Origin: Antedon mediterranea
Lineage: Eukaryota; Echinodermata; Crinoidea; Comatulida; Antedonidae
NCBI RefSeq assembly: GCF_964355755.1
Contig: NC_092679.1
Location: 10,220,932-10,284,931 of the forward strand
Reading direction: 5' to 3'
DNA length: 64,000 nt
In this document: piece after piece, positions 34,739 through 46,184 of the stretch
How the letters are laid out: each line of letters opens with the position of its first letter
How positions within the stretch are numbered: the stretch's first letter is position 1
Made by a program: the position numbers and the translations under genes
Notes under the pieces: generated by a model
Database searches by the model: none
What the model was told of the DNA's origin: nothing
Seen by the model: the letters and a program-made list of their open reading frames with translations, nothing else

Positions 34739-37700
34739 CATGCTTGTATCTTGGTAACCATTAATCATGGAGACTTGGTTTTGGTCTTAAATTGTTTAGA
34801 AGATACATATTCCTATTCTTCATAATGAAACATTTTGTCCACAAGTGACCAGAAATGATATTTTTGACGTTTTGACCTTTGACCTCAGCTTATTATATCT
34901 CAATAACTACTGGTCGCATAATCTTCATATTGGTCTCAAATTGTTAAGAACATGTATGTTCCTATTTGGTATAATGGAGCATTATGTACAATTTTGACAA
35001 GAAGTATGGTTTTATTAACTTTTAACCTTATATGTGAAAAGAGCACCAAACTTGAGAAAAAAATCACATTTTAAATGTTTTTGAGGGTGGGGGAGGGGAT
35101 TATTCATCATGTAATAACACCGAAACTTGGATATTTCTCCCAGTCGTTTACTTACTAAAGATTCCTTATTATTGGTAATAGTTTAAAATCTACATGTAAT
35201 TATAGACGTACAATGATATTATTTTTACCAAATAATCAACTTTATTTAAAACATACACATATACATAGACGAAAGCTGATGATTTTTTTGTTGTTGAGAC
35301 TAGCCAGATTATTACTGTGTCAGTAAAGCCTAGGTGTCTTCATCAGAAAAATCATGGTCACTTAATGAAAAGTTACATGAGCCATTTTCACATTTGCCCA
35401 TACATGACCCACATGCACTTAAGCATTTAAGCTTACTCTTTCTACAATTACATCTATTCGTTGTACACATCTCATTACCATTTCCAGATTTACAGTTACA
35501 ACACCTTGTCAGGCTTCCGTAAAAATTCAGAGGTATCATACAGGGATGTTGGTATAGGTGTCAGTTCATATTTTAATGTTTCACGTAGTGAAAAGTTATC
35601 ACGTTCACTGAGAAGGACAAGTCTTGTAAATAGGGTTGTATTGTTGACATAAGCATTCTTTCCTCCAACTTTCACACATTTTTGTAGACATGATAATGGT
35701 TTAATGTTTCGTGTAGACATTCTGTGATTCAGAGGTTTAGCATCTACTTGTTTCTGTATTGTAACACCTATATTGTAGCCATTGTCACAATTTACTTCGT
35801 TGACGAATTCAGTGGATAAACCTGTCGACAGTGAAACGATAATTTTACTATTCTGTGGATCTTCAAATGGAGAACGTTCATTGAACCAATTGAGTACTTG
35901 ATCGAAGGTAGATGTGTCAATTTTCATTGCACTTTGTGAGCATTCTTTGTGTGGCAGGTTTATGGCAGTAGTTGAAGTACCCCTCATCCCGCCCATAGAC
36001 AAACCGCCCTGTGATTTTGAATGTCTCATAAGGGTCTGTTCAATTGCTATGTCACTCCATACACCTGCCCACTGTTTTTCGTTATATCTGATGGTATGAT
36101 CCCATTGCAGAATATCGCCCATGTGACAGGATCATCTTTTTTCAGCTGCAACATAGTCTGAAGGTATATACGGCTGCCTTTAGCATAGTGAGCATGTCCA
36201 CACGCTGCAAAATAAGGCAGCATTTGTCCAACTGCCTCAATGTGTAGTTCCCAGTTGTTTTCTCGTTCAGCTCTTATGAAGTTTCGTACTATTATTGTTA
36301 CCATATAATGAAACTCCGTCCACAGCTTTGCAGTCCTAGATTTCTTGGATATTGCGTCTAGTTGTTTGCTTAACTGCAAATTTATGTTTTCAGCATGTTG
36401 CAAAATTTCCGTGTTGGCTCATATTGGCCGGATACTTGATCTTCAGCTGGTCGAATGGTTCAAAGACTACAGTGTTTAGACTGCTGACTGAGGATGAAGG
36501 ATAGTAAGTTATAGGAATTGCAGCATCCTTTAAAATTTTGGTTGTATCTAAATCCTTCATTTGTCTGCGGTGTATTCTATAGGTTGTGTTGATAATATGA
36601 TGAGCAGGTGTTCCACTATTATCATTTGTCATCTTGATCAACCCCATTGCATGAAATGATGTATTCCCGTGCAATGAACGAATGTCCAAATCAAGGTTAT
36701 CACCAGCAAACTGAACAATCTTAGTATTGCTACTGTTATTATCATTAGTACTAATTCTCATATCATTCATTTGACTGATGTAGTTATATTTATAACGACG
36801 TAATTCATTATAACTCTCACAACATCCTAATCTATTCAGTCTATTAATTAACCACTTAGAACCAAACTTATGATCAAGTTGAATTGAAAGACCAAGCATT
36901 GGCCCGCTTACATATGTATTCGGCCGACATGCCTTAAAAATGTTCTGACTAAGGTTATTAGCAACATGTTCAGATCTAATCATATTATGTAAAAATCGAT
37001 TTAATGATTCTGGAACTGTGCCTATTGGACCTATCATATCCTGAATGGATGGATATACAGATGTACTTAACTTTAAACATTTTATATCATCATAAATCAA
37101 CCTGGATGCAGTCAGGATAATTTTTAACTTTTCAGTGTCTGTGTCCTCCCTAGTAGAACTCCAATAATCTCTTAATATTTCATTTTGGGTACTCTTAAAG
37201 CATACGATATCTTTTCTGCCCTCTTCAAGAAGTAGTTTTTTCAAATACTTTGAACTGTAAAAGAAATCACTATTACTCCCATCATCTGATAACTCTCTCA
37301 TTATTTCACATAGGTCTTCAGTTGTATAAGAACCAGTTTCTGCTATATATTCTATTTATGCTTACCAAAATTGCATTTGATATGCTGTTGCTGCACTCTT
37401 TCTAACAAACATTTGAAATGTAGTCTGCTAGATGGCGCTTCCTGATTGGTCAAAAAGTTTAGCCTATGTACAGCCATGTGGTGGCGGTGTTAATACTTGA
37501 ATTATATTATTAATAATAATTGAATAATATTGGTTAATTGGGTTCAACGGTCAATAAATGGTATTTCTACTTGCTTTATAGAAAAATGTGTCATTACTGC
37601 AAATATAAAGTTGTACATTATAAACAAATTAAGACCAAAACCAACTCTCTAGCTCAAATAGTTATGTAGCTATGAAACATCCGGTCAAGAAAGGTCAAAG

Positions 37701-37870
37701 GTCAGAAATAGCATTGCTGGTAATTTTTTAGAAAAATATTCCATTATTGCAAATAGGAAATTGTACATTGCGAACAATTTGAGACTAAAATTAAGCATCT
37801 ACACTGTGTGGTTAACGAAGTACTAACTCGTTACTAAAAATAGATTGACCTTTATATAAAAGGTCATAAC
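34739..37870 (-). mobile_element. Candidate DNA transposon with inverted subterminal repeats
   Basis: A frameshifted single gene (37330-35330, minus) is flanked by two related, oppositely oriented repeat regions, about 34739-35040 and 37560-37870. Each holds two copies of a roughly 150-bp motif with GGTCTYAAATTGTT, TCCTATTTG and ATAATGGAACATTTT. TGACCTTTGACCT lies between the copies. The left end abuts the LINE reverse transcriptase in mid-ORF, as an insertion would. Exact termini and target duplication were not found, so the transposon reading is an inference from symmetry. Confidence 0.45.
35330..37301 (-). pseudogene. Frameshifted uncharacterised Cys-rich protein gene
   Basis: Four minus-strand pieces in order form one protein of about 650 residues: 37301-36390, 36403-36047, 36122-35496 and 35539-35330. 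Frame changes fall near 36400, 36090 and 35515. Key segments are GPMLGLSIQLDHKFGSKWLI, VQFAGDNLDLDIRSLHGNTS followed by FHAMGLI, ELHIEAVGQMLPYFAACGHA followed by YAKGSRIYLQ, and QWAGVWSDIAIEQTLMRHSK followed by GGL. The C-terminus is Cys-rich (CCNC, CTTNRCNCRKSKLKC, CGSC, C). I recall many invertebrate predictions with VADNVDHN...TFHGMG, HxLYAKSAxLYLQ and WAGLSxDLxIEQxLMR plus such a Cys tail, all without assigned function. The spaced Asp and Glu could be a DDE-type catalytic set; that is conjecture. The frame is open upstream of the Met to about 37340. Confidence 0.7.
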
Positions 37871-39480
37871 TCTAGTCTGGGTTGCAGACGGAGTTTTGTC
37901 TTAATATTAGTAAAAAGAAAAATATTTTGGCACATATGGCATTTCATACGTATACTGTACTACTTGATTTTGGATACTCCGTCTGGGGAAACACGCACAA
38001 GTCACGTGGTTTGACACCAAGAATTCTTGGTGCATACGATTATCCGGTTGACTAGTTTCAGCTGCATGCGATTGGCTACTCACTCGTACACCGTTTTAAT
38101 ATTCATATTTCAGAATTTCAAAGACTCAACAACTAAGAGGATGCGCATGCGCTATGTTACGTTTAGACAATGTGTACTTGGGTACATTTATGAACGTTTC
38201 TGAAGGCTAGATATTATTTTATATGCCTAGTAGTCTGGTAAACATTTGATGGGATTTTTAAATTTCCCAAGAACATGAAAACTCGTCTTGATATGATAGG
38301 CTAGCTTCTCCGCAAATCAAACATTGAATGGATCATTTATTACGCGGAGATAATTTTGATTTAATTCTCACCCAGATCCTGTCCTACTGTGTGGTGGTGT
38401 AGACCTGTTGTGTGCTGGTGGTGGTATGTAGGCCTACTTAATTGGCGTTTTATTTGGCAGGTCATACGTGCGAATTGAGTAGGACCTACGAAAGAGGCCT
38501 AGGCCAAGGACTAAACAATTAATAAACAAAACAACTTGGCATTACGATTTTATATTTCAACAGTCTCGATCGTACATTCAGCACTGCACGTACTCGATCT
38601 TTTTCATTTTGAAACAAAATGATCATTGGTTGATTCGAAATCTATATTTACATACCGCCCGCCCCATATAGCCAAATACGGTATGATAACCTACGTCATT
38701 CTTACCGAATGTTTGCGGTCTGCAAATCGATTTCTATACGTGTTTCACAAGTCTGTATTTTCAGACAAAAATCGCGGTCGAAATAAAAAACAAATAAATA
38801 AAAAAAAAAAGAAGATAATACAGAATTGGGGCAAGTCTAGTCATAACTCCTTCCCCCATAGAGAAAATCACTAGAACTTTTTTTTGGTGACCCCTGGGAC
38901 TTATATGTTAAGTTTGATGATAAAAATCCTTTGTAAATAATTTTTTCCAGGTTTGGTTAAAAAATGACGTTTTTAACCCTAACTATATGGCCAGGAATCG
39001 ATGTGGTTATGTTTTCACGGTGCGCAATAAAAAATTACGCGGTCTACGCACGATTTAACGAAATCACGTTTGTAATCATATCTTCACAACCATGAATCAC
39101 AATTAAATAAAATTTGGTACTCTTAAATTTCAGGGCATAAATCATCATATGGCAATACAATTACGTGCGTAGCGCATGTAACGCATGCGTACGCGCGCTT
39201 AAAATTTTCAAAATTTATTTTCGATGAAATAAGAGTACGTTTCAGGCAATTTTAAGCGTTTACAAAATTGCCATGAGTGCGCATATTTTTGCGCGCGCAC
39301 TACGCGTTAAATGTTATTGCGCACTCTTTTTGCCCGATTTCTGTTTTCTTGACTTACTTTTCAACTCGAAATTACGTTATACGAGCACATCAAAAGTGAC
39401 AGGCTACGCACGTGTAAATTAAAAAAATATAAATGTTTTTAAACATTTCAACATTTTTAAACATGTTTAGTAATTTCGGT
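37871..39480. other. Non-coding stretch with small palindromes
   Basis: No gene recognised. CAGACGGAGT near 37887 and ACTCCGTCTG near 37977 are inverted repeats about 100 bp apart, perhaps a tiny MITE. CACCAAGAATTCTTGGTG at 38015-38032 is a perfect 18-bp palindrome. The reading frame at 38626-38874 ends in a poly-Lys run from an A-rich tract and is not credible. Confidence 0.5.
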
Positions 39481-39496
39481 CAGTATAGTTCACTAT

Positions 39497-39566
39497 GTCG
39501 GTCTGTCTGTCGGTCTGTCGGTCTGTCGGTCTGTCGGTCTGTCGGTCTGTCTGTCGGTCCGGTATC
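39497..39566. repeat. GTCGGTCT/GTCT microsatellite
   Basis: Roughly eight tandem copies of CTGTCGGT with CTGT variants. Confidence 0.9.
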
Positions 39567-39859
39567 ACTATGCATTGTAGCACGCGACTTAATGGCTGTG
39601 GGCCTTGTTACTATTTCATTTTACTTGTATAATTCGCTTCTTATTTAAGAGTTAAATGTTATTTTTGATACTTTTCTTTTTGTTTTTACATTGCCGCTGA
39701 TACAAAAGCGTTTGTTCAATAAATTTATTTTATCTTATCTTATCAACCAATTATCAAAATTAGTAATTATCAACTATCAATTAAATATTACTGATTTATC
39801 AACTGCATTTATTGTGTTGATAAGTTGATCAGCTACATCTACTATCATCTAAACATGTA
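39567..39859. other. Spacer with a LINE-like tail
   Basis: CAATAAATTTATTTTATCTT followed by ATCTTATC near 39717-39745 resembles the short-repeat tail of a CR1-type LINE. The coding part is not visible. The rest is AT-rich and shares ATCAACTA words with the following repeat. Confidence 0.35.
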
Positions 39860-40065
39860 AACAATTATTAACTTATAAACTACATTTAATAAGTTTAAAT
39901 CAACTAAATAGCTACTAATTCTCAACTACATCTACTATTATCAAATCAATTAAACAATTAAATACTTATAACCTTATAAACTACATTTAATAAGTTTAAA
40001 TCAACTAAACAGTTACTAATTCTCAACTACATCTACTATTATCAAATCAACTAAACAATTAAAGA
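39860..40065. repeat. Tandem duplication, 102-bp period
   Basis: TTATAAACTACATTTAATAA begins at 39872 and again at 39974. The two units share TTTAAATCAACTAA and CTCAACTACATCTACTATTA. Confidence 0.8.
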
Positions 40066-40801
40066 CCGGGCGCCCAGAGAATTTATTCATGTGAAAAGCC
40101 ACAAAAGGTTTGATGGGCTGATTATGTAGATATATGGCTAAGATTCAATAATCAATATCCTGTAAATGTTTCCTGGGGACAACAAATAGGAGGGGTAAAA
40201 ATGGATTTTGTGAAAAGCAACACGGATGAAAGTTGTTGGACATTGTCCGCATATATGTGTATAGAATGTTAAAATTACAGCAATGACAGCAACTGTATCC
40301 TGTAAGTCCCCGAGACAGTAGTAATTGGTGTTATTCATGTCAAGAGCCACACGGCTAATTCTTTTTGCATTGTAACTGTCACACATTGGGATGCACACAA
40401 ATACCATTTACAGAAACTTTATCCTGTAAGTTGCCCCAGACAGTAGCCCAAAAATGCCCGTTGGGCCATACAAGATGTAATCATGCAACCACACGGCTAA
40501 TTTTTGCATTGTAACTGTTACACATTGGGATGCACAACAATACCATTGACAGCAACCTTATCCTGTAAGTTTCTCCAGACAGTAGCCCAAAAATGCCCGT
40601 TGAGCCATACAAGCCCGCATACAAGATTTAATAATCAAGCCACACGTCAAAATCCCTTTTACATTGTAACATAATTCCATGGTTTGCTTACATATTACAG
40701 TATATGATACTTAATAACTATCTGTACCAGATATAATAGGCTACACATTATTTGCATATTTGTTTCATATAAGTTATCACACATCAAATGTAACTTTTTT
40801 T

Positions 40802-41280
40802 TTGCTGCTGGTGGTATCTACAATATCTAAGCTAGGCCAGTTGGGGGAATGGAGTCTCTAGTCGAACTTTAGAGGGGTCTGCCAGGGCCAAGGCAGTGTA
40901 CAGATAGTTTGTAATAGGTCATTTGGTGATTGCTTACAATGTGCTAAATCATATAACATTGGTTGCTGGTGGTATCTACAATATCTAAGCTGGGCTAGTT
41001 GGGGAAAGAGGGGTCTCCAGTCTAACTTTAGAGGGGTCTGCCAGGGCCAAGGCAGTGTACAGATAGTCTGTAATAGGTCATTTGGTATTGTTTACAATGT
41101 GCTAAATCATATAACATTGGTTGCTGGTGGTATCTACAATATCTAAGCTGGGCTAGTTGGGGGAAGGGGGGCCTCTAGTCTAACTTTAGGGTGTCTGGCA
41201 CTTGCGGTGCAGCAGACAATTAGTCTGTTGTTATCCATTTAGTATTGTATGAACACAACTTGTTCATTTGGAATTAATTT
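40802..41280. repeat. Three tandem copies of a 158-bp unit
   Basis: GCTGGTGGTATCTACAATAT starts at 40807, 40965 and 41123. Units share GTCTGCCAGGGCCAAGGCAG and a TAATAGGTCATTTGGT block. The third copy diverges in its second half. Two more degenerate, GC-richer units seem to follow to about 41600 (ATCTAAC, GGTCTAG...GCAGCAG words). Confidence 0.8.
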
Positions 41281-41689
41281 TGAGTGGTACCTCACTCATC
41301 TATGCTAACCCCATTTTAGGCCCTCCCTCAGGGGGTCTGGCGGGCCTTTTGCAGCAGAGAAAAAGTCTGTCGTTTGTGATACTGGTATAAGGATCCCAAT
41401 GGGCATCCCATGGTGGTAAAATTAGATGGTATCTCTCTCATCTAACCTGGGCCGATTGTTTAGCACGTTTCGGGGTCCCCCCGGTCTAGACGCAGCAGGG
41501 GTACCCGGCAGACTCCCATTTTCATGGACTTCAAGTGACCCCCCAACACACTCAAATAGTCAGATATTGGTACCTAGCCCATCTAACCAAATGTCTCTGG
41601 GCTGCCGGTCTAATAGTGAACTATAGAGTCGCTTCCACGCGACTAAAAATGAATATTTGGTAGCATAATTATTATGTTTATTTTTATAA

Positions 41690-42510
41690 TATTAAATAAT
41701 TTAAGTGTTTGGAAAAACTATTTGGTATCAAATAAAAGCCCACAAATATTCTATCCATTGCTACATAACTTGTATTAAAAATCTGTAATTATGATGCTAA
41801 TTTTGCTAAAAATGTGCATATTTTATTTTTTATTTTTTTTAATAAGTATATTAAAAAGTGTAAATTTATTTTGGTTTATTTATAATATTTATATTTAATT
41901 GTATTACTTTTATACAAAAAAATAAATATTTGGTAGTATAAATTGTTAGGTTTATTATTAATATGTGTTTGGAAAAACTATTTGGTATCAAATGAAAGCC
42001 CATAAAATATTCTATTCATTGCTACCCATCTTGTAATAAGAATCTGTAAATGATGCTAATTTTGTTAAAAAATTAGAATATATAATGCTATATAAATAGC
42101 AGTTTTTAAAGTCCTCACTCGCTTTGATGTTACGCTAGGCCTAGGCAGCCAAGCACCTAGCAACACGTACCTGCGCTTCGCTCAAATTTACCGCAGTCAT
42201 ATTTTGGACGCGCCTCAATATTTCGTTGCCATGCGAAACAGAATTTTTTATGGCTTACGAAAACGAATACGTGTGCGTGACGTATCCGTTTTCGTTATCG
42301 TATTCGTAAGATTGCGAAACCTCTCTATTATATAATTCTGTTTTCCAAAAAAAAAGACAAAAATGAGTATAAATTAGTGTAAATTTATTTTGGTTTAAAT
42401 AATTCTAGCGTTATATTTGGTATAAAAAATAAAACCCCATACAATATACTATCCATTGGTACCCAACTTGTATTGAAAATCTTTAATTATGACTTTTTTG
42501 AAAATATTCT
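41690..42510. repeat. Dispersed repeat units with TTTGGTATCAAAT core
   Basis: GTGTTTGGAAAAACTATTTG begins near 41705 and 41966. A third diverged copy starts near 42415 (TTTGGTATAAAAAATAAAA). Each is followed by CCCA...TATTCTATCCATTG and a CTTGTATTAAAAATCTGTAA-like stretch. Between the second and third copy, 42110-42340 is GC-richer, with CGAAAACGAATACG and CGTTTTCGTTATCGTATTCG forming a partial inverted repeat. Confidence 0.65.
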
Positions 42511-42852
42511 TTTTTTTTTACAACAGTTGAGATATTTTCTCCTAAATTATATGCATACAAATCTGATCCAGGTCCTTGACTATAGGTGTAATTAACTTCA
42601 ACGACGCGATCATTCGATACTATACAGATATTGACTGCTTAGAGGTTAAATATAAGATTAGACATCCCCAAGGGGAATGATATTATGTTCGAGGGAATAT
42701 ATTATCCTTAAAACTATCGTGTGCGGCCCATCAATAAACATCAGTGTGCCAAATGTGAGAACGTACCACGTTCAGTGGTTTTGGAGGAGATACGTAAACA
42801 AAATTTATTAGCATTAATAATTATAGACATGTTTTAGGAGAATCCGTAATCA

Positions 42853-43312
42853 TTAAAATTGTGAATATTGTAAGGTTAATATAAATATAAAGTGTAGATA
42901 ATTAGATTATCAAAGTAGCATACCACTAAGACAGGGTTTTAGAGATATTTTCAAATAAGACCACAATCGTATAAGTGCAGGCATATGGTATTTTAAAAGT
43001 GTTTTTTTTTTAAGAATGTTACCTTCGCTAGAAGTTTCGAGAGTGAAAGAAAATGGTCTAAATGAAATGGAGTGTTTTAATTGTTAAAATCGTGAATATT
43101 GTAAGGTTAATATAAATATAAAGTGTAGATAATTAGATTATCAAAGTAGCATACCATTAAGACAGGGTTTTAGAGATATTTTCAAATAAGACCACAATCG
43201 TATATGTGCAGGCATATGGTATTTTAAAAGTTTTCTTTTTAAAGAATGTTACCTTTGCTAGAAGTTTCGAGAGTGAAAGAAAATGGTCTAAATGAAATGG
43301 AGTGTTTTGTTG
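42853..43312. repeat. Tandem duplication, 231-bp period
   Basis: GTGAATATTGTAAGGTTAAT occurs at 42861 and 43092. The two copies differ at only a few positions (CACTAAG/CATTAAG, CTTCGC/CTTTGC) and in a T-run length, so the event is recent. Confidence 0.9.
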
Positions 43313-43629
43313 TTTATCGTGATCACAATACCATTTAAACTGTAAAATAAATGTATGATATAAATAACTTTTGTTCTTTTGATATTCAAATATTCTATCT
43401 CGAAAAGAGCTTCTTTTCGATGTTTTTAAAACATCAATGGTTTTAAAATAGGCTAAATACCTTTTAAAAACAAAAATAAACTAGAATTTAATCGTCACTT
43501 TAACGAAGGATAAGTGATTTTGTGCTTGCAAATTTAACATTTTAGCTCTTTACATGATGAATCTTGTTTATGAGCTACTGTCAGGGCCAACTTAGAAATT
43601 GAAGTTGCTGTCATAAGTATTTTCGTATT

Positions 43630-44240
43630 TTCACGCTGCTGCTCTAGCCCGCTACGTCCCATTAGGACTACTCAATCAGAAGCTAAAGCAAGCAGCAGTT
43701 ATAGTTCTAAGGACAGACAGTTTTGTGAAAATGGAAACTCCACTATAATTTATTGATTCCAGCTGCTACAGTAGACCCAAAAAACGTCTGGGAAAGAGTC
43801 TATTAGGACATGTCATGCTAAAATTACAAATCCCTAAGCATTTCTGGTATATTCACTGTCAGATATTCATTGAATTATTATCGAAACAGGCCATTAAAGT
43901 TTGTGTTTGTAATAGGATACTTCACAATTGAAATATCTAGGGTGATGAAGTGACCCCCAGATTTGACCTTAGCAATAAAATTAACTAAAGTGACAGAAAT
44001 TGAGTATTCACTTCTGTAACAAAAAAATAATATTTATTCACATATAAAAAAAGAAAAGAAACCCAAAAACCATTGTCTGACAGACAATTTAAGTATTTGT
44101 TGCTTTAAATTACATTTTTTTCAGGTAAAATAACTATTATGTGACAATAAAATGACACATTCAAAAACATTTGAAATAAAAAATATTTTTCAATAAGCGA
44201 GCAGCGTTTTTTGTAAGAAATATTTCTTGTTTAAAGTGGA
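43630..44240 (-). mobile_element. L1-like LINE 3' end, 5'-truncated
   Basis: This is the reverse complement of 24399-24935, from the last ORF2 codons through the 3' UTR. It starts on the minus strand with AACAAGAAATATTTCTTACA and ends at ...GCAGCAGCGTGAAAA. It carries about 90 bp (near 43925-44030) absent from the other copy, so it preserves a longer 3' UTR version. Confidence 0.85.
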
Positions 44241-44815
44241 ATTAGACGTCCCTTCATGCGCTTAATAGTAGATGTTTGGTTACTGTCTGGGGAAGTATAC
44301 ATACTAAATAAGACTTGATTTAATAGATATTATAGATGTCACATTAAATAGAATTATGATAATATATTTTGCAATTGTAAACTATTTTATAATACATATT
44401 TATTAACAAACTAGTGTACATTCACTTTTACAGACAATTATTTACTAACATGCTAAATTAGTTCACAAAAAAGGCCTTGGCTCACATGTATTTTTTATAT
44501 CTCAATGGTATTTTCGTATATCCCAAGGGTAATAATTACAATGCAAAAAAAATAGCCGTGTGGTTGGTTAAATCCTGTAGTGATGGGGAATTTATAGGCT
44601 ACGGTCTTCTTGGGAAACGTACAGAATAAAGTTGCCGTCAATGGTATTTTCGTATATCCCCTGCAATGGAAAGTTAAACAATATGACGTGTGGCTCTTCG
44701 AGTTATTTAATCTTAGGGGTCGGAATCGGAAATTGTTGGCCTACAATCTGGGGCAACTTACAGCATAAAGTTGCTGTCAATGGTATTTTTGTGCATCCCA
44801 ATGTGTGGTTTTGAC

Positions 44816-45096
44816 AGGGTCATTCCGGCCTATCTTATCAATAACTCATCCAACAACAAATGACATAAACCCTGCGGAATTGTTCGTACGGTAACGTTTG
44901 TCTATTTTGGCTCTAATGGCCGCCCATAGCTGGGCAGACACGTTTCGCGCTCGCGACCAATCCGAAATAGTGGGTATAGATTTGTAAACAAACCGAACAC
45001 CTCTCGCCTAGTGCGTGTTGAAGCATAGCGAAATGGCGACTGCCGAGTGCTTTTGTTGCAAGGTGCATCCTAAATGTTGCATGTTGGATAAATCGT
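44816..45096. other. GC-richer promoter-like segment
   Basis: CACGTTTCGCGCTCGCGA at 44940-44957, CCAAT at 44959-44963 and CTCTCGCC near 45001 give this segment a CpG-rich, promoter-like look. A short reading frame follows from ATG 45033 (MATAECFCCKVHPKCCMLDK, then stop at 45096-45098). A related copy lies inverted at about 56945-57065. No downstream exon is confirmed. Confidence 0.35.
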
Positions 45097-45270
45097 GAAT
45101 TTAACTACACAAAATCACTGAATAATATTCCTGTTTTTAATTTTCAAACACTTGCTGAGTGGTTTGCGTCGGCTCCGAAGGATAGTGGCGCAAAATCTTG
45201 GAAATTTTTCAAGGAAAGGTACGTCCACGATGTGCTCGTGTCTCTCCGCCCGCCCGGTGGCGTTGCCTGA
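45031..45270 (+). pseudogene. Fragment resembling the start of SWIM/YqaJ-type proteins
   Basis: An open frame reads PVFNFQTLAEWFASAPKDSG followed by AKSWKFFKERYVHDV and stops at 45268-45270. From memory, invertebrate multi-copy proteins with a SWIM zinc finger and a YqaJ-like nuclease have a KxFxEGYVHDVxV motif near their N-terminus. The next conserved part is absent here. It may be a broken copy of such a gene or an exon. The overlapping MATAEC... frame from 45033 is one base out of register with it. No other conserved block is present. Confidence 0.35.
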
Positions 45271-45389
45271 TGCGGTACTTCGTCTACTCTAGGCCTAGGA
45301 GGCTTGGGTGTCTGTTTAAGCGCCGAAGAACATCACATAATACATGGAAGATGCAATAGGAGCATGAAGAAGAATGAAAGATAATAATT

Positions 45390-45510
45390 AATCAGAGTTC
45401 GTACGCGTCCTTAAATTCCTTGAAAGTCATGGAAAAATAAATCACTTTTTTCAAGTACTGGAAAGTCATGGAAATTGGCATTTTTGTCCTTGAATGTCCT
45501 GAAAATTGTT
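45390..45510. repeat. hAT-like terminus, left
   Basis: CAGAGTTCGTACGCGTCCTT followed by repeated GAAAGTCATGGAAA resembles the widespread hAT-type ends that start CAGGGTTCGTAC and carry CATGGAAA/CCTTGAA words. An oppositely facing counterpart is at about 56625-56704. No 8-bp duplication links them. Confidence 0.45.
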
Positions 45511-45599
45511 AAAATACAATAAAGTTATATGAATTCTTTTTAATAAAGTTTTGAAAACACTGAACAATAAAAGTATTAAGTATGAAAGTACATGGAAGA

Positions 45600-46184
45600 T
45601 AGCAACGTTGTACGTGCCGACCGTTCCCGCCGCCGATAAATACTCATACATGAAATAGGCTTTCTTATCAGGGTTGGTTGTTGGAAAGAACAATTCCATT
45701 TGACGTACACCGCACCACTCAAGAAAATTACCATGTGTGAGTGTTCATGCGAGCCGAACGATTGTTGTGGACATTCCATTTGCGTTCACGCACCTCCTTG
45801 TAAGAAATTACCACGTGTGTGTGTGTATGTGTTTTTATTTATTTATTTATTTGGAATTACACCTTTAGATCGGTGGCACACTTAGCACAAAGGTGCATCC
45901 TTCACAATATAAAATATAACAATTAACAGAAAAGTAAAAAAAGGCAAAAGCAACTATCAACCCCTATCCTACCACCTCCCCCCCCCCCCCCTAATTTACA
46001 TCGATACATACAGTAGATCATCACTTTACACAATGAATACAAAACAAGATATAGTAAAAGTGTATAAAATAAAATAAAATCAACTGATAAACACAGCTTA
46101 TTACGAAAAACCCCCAACCCTCCCCCCTCCCCACTTTTTTTTCAATTTACTTAATGTAGCAATGTAGATAACATGTGTATGACT
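45600..46184. other. Low-complexity spacer
   Basis: No gene. It contains TTTA repeats at 45836-45853, a C run at 45976-45991 and C-rich stretches near 46110-46130. TTTGGAATTACACC...CACAAAGGTGC near 45851-45896 next to the TTTA run could be a retroposon tail on the minus strand. Confidence 0.45.

Larger units (their letters stand above)
40066..44815. mobile_element. Composite region bounded by inverted subterminal repeats
   Basis: At 40066-40680 a roughly 115-bp motif recurs: CACGGCTAAT...TTGCATTGTAACTG, ACACATTGGGATGCAC, ATACCATTGACAGCAA, TATCCTGTAAGTT. At 44262-44815 the same motif recurs two to three times in the opposite orientation. The pair encloses several tandem repeats and an inverted L1-like 3' end. 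This could be one large non-autonomous element or two independent copies of a repeat. No coding sequence or precise ends were found. Confidence 0.45.

Noticed and set aside
38626-38874. 82-codon plus-strand ORF ending in poly-Lys
   Set aside because: The tail is an A-rich tract and there is no domain or homologue; chance frame.
39433-39648. Ser/Val/Cys-repeat ORF
   Set aside because: Generated by the GTCGGTCT microsatellite.
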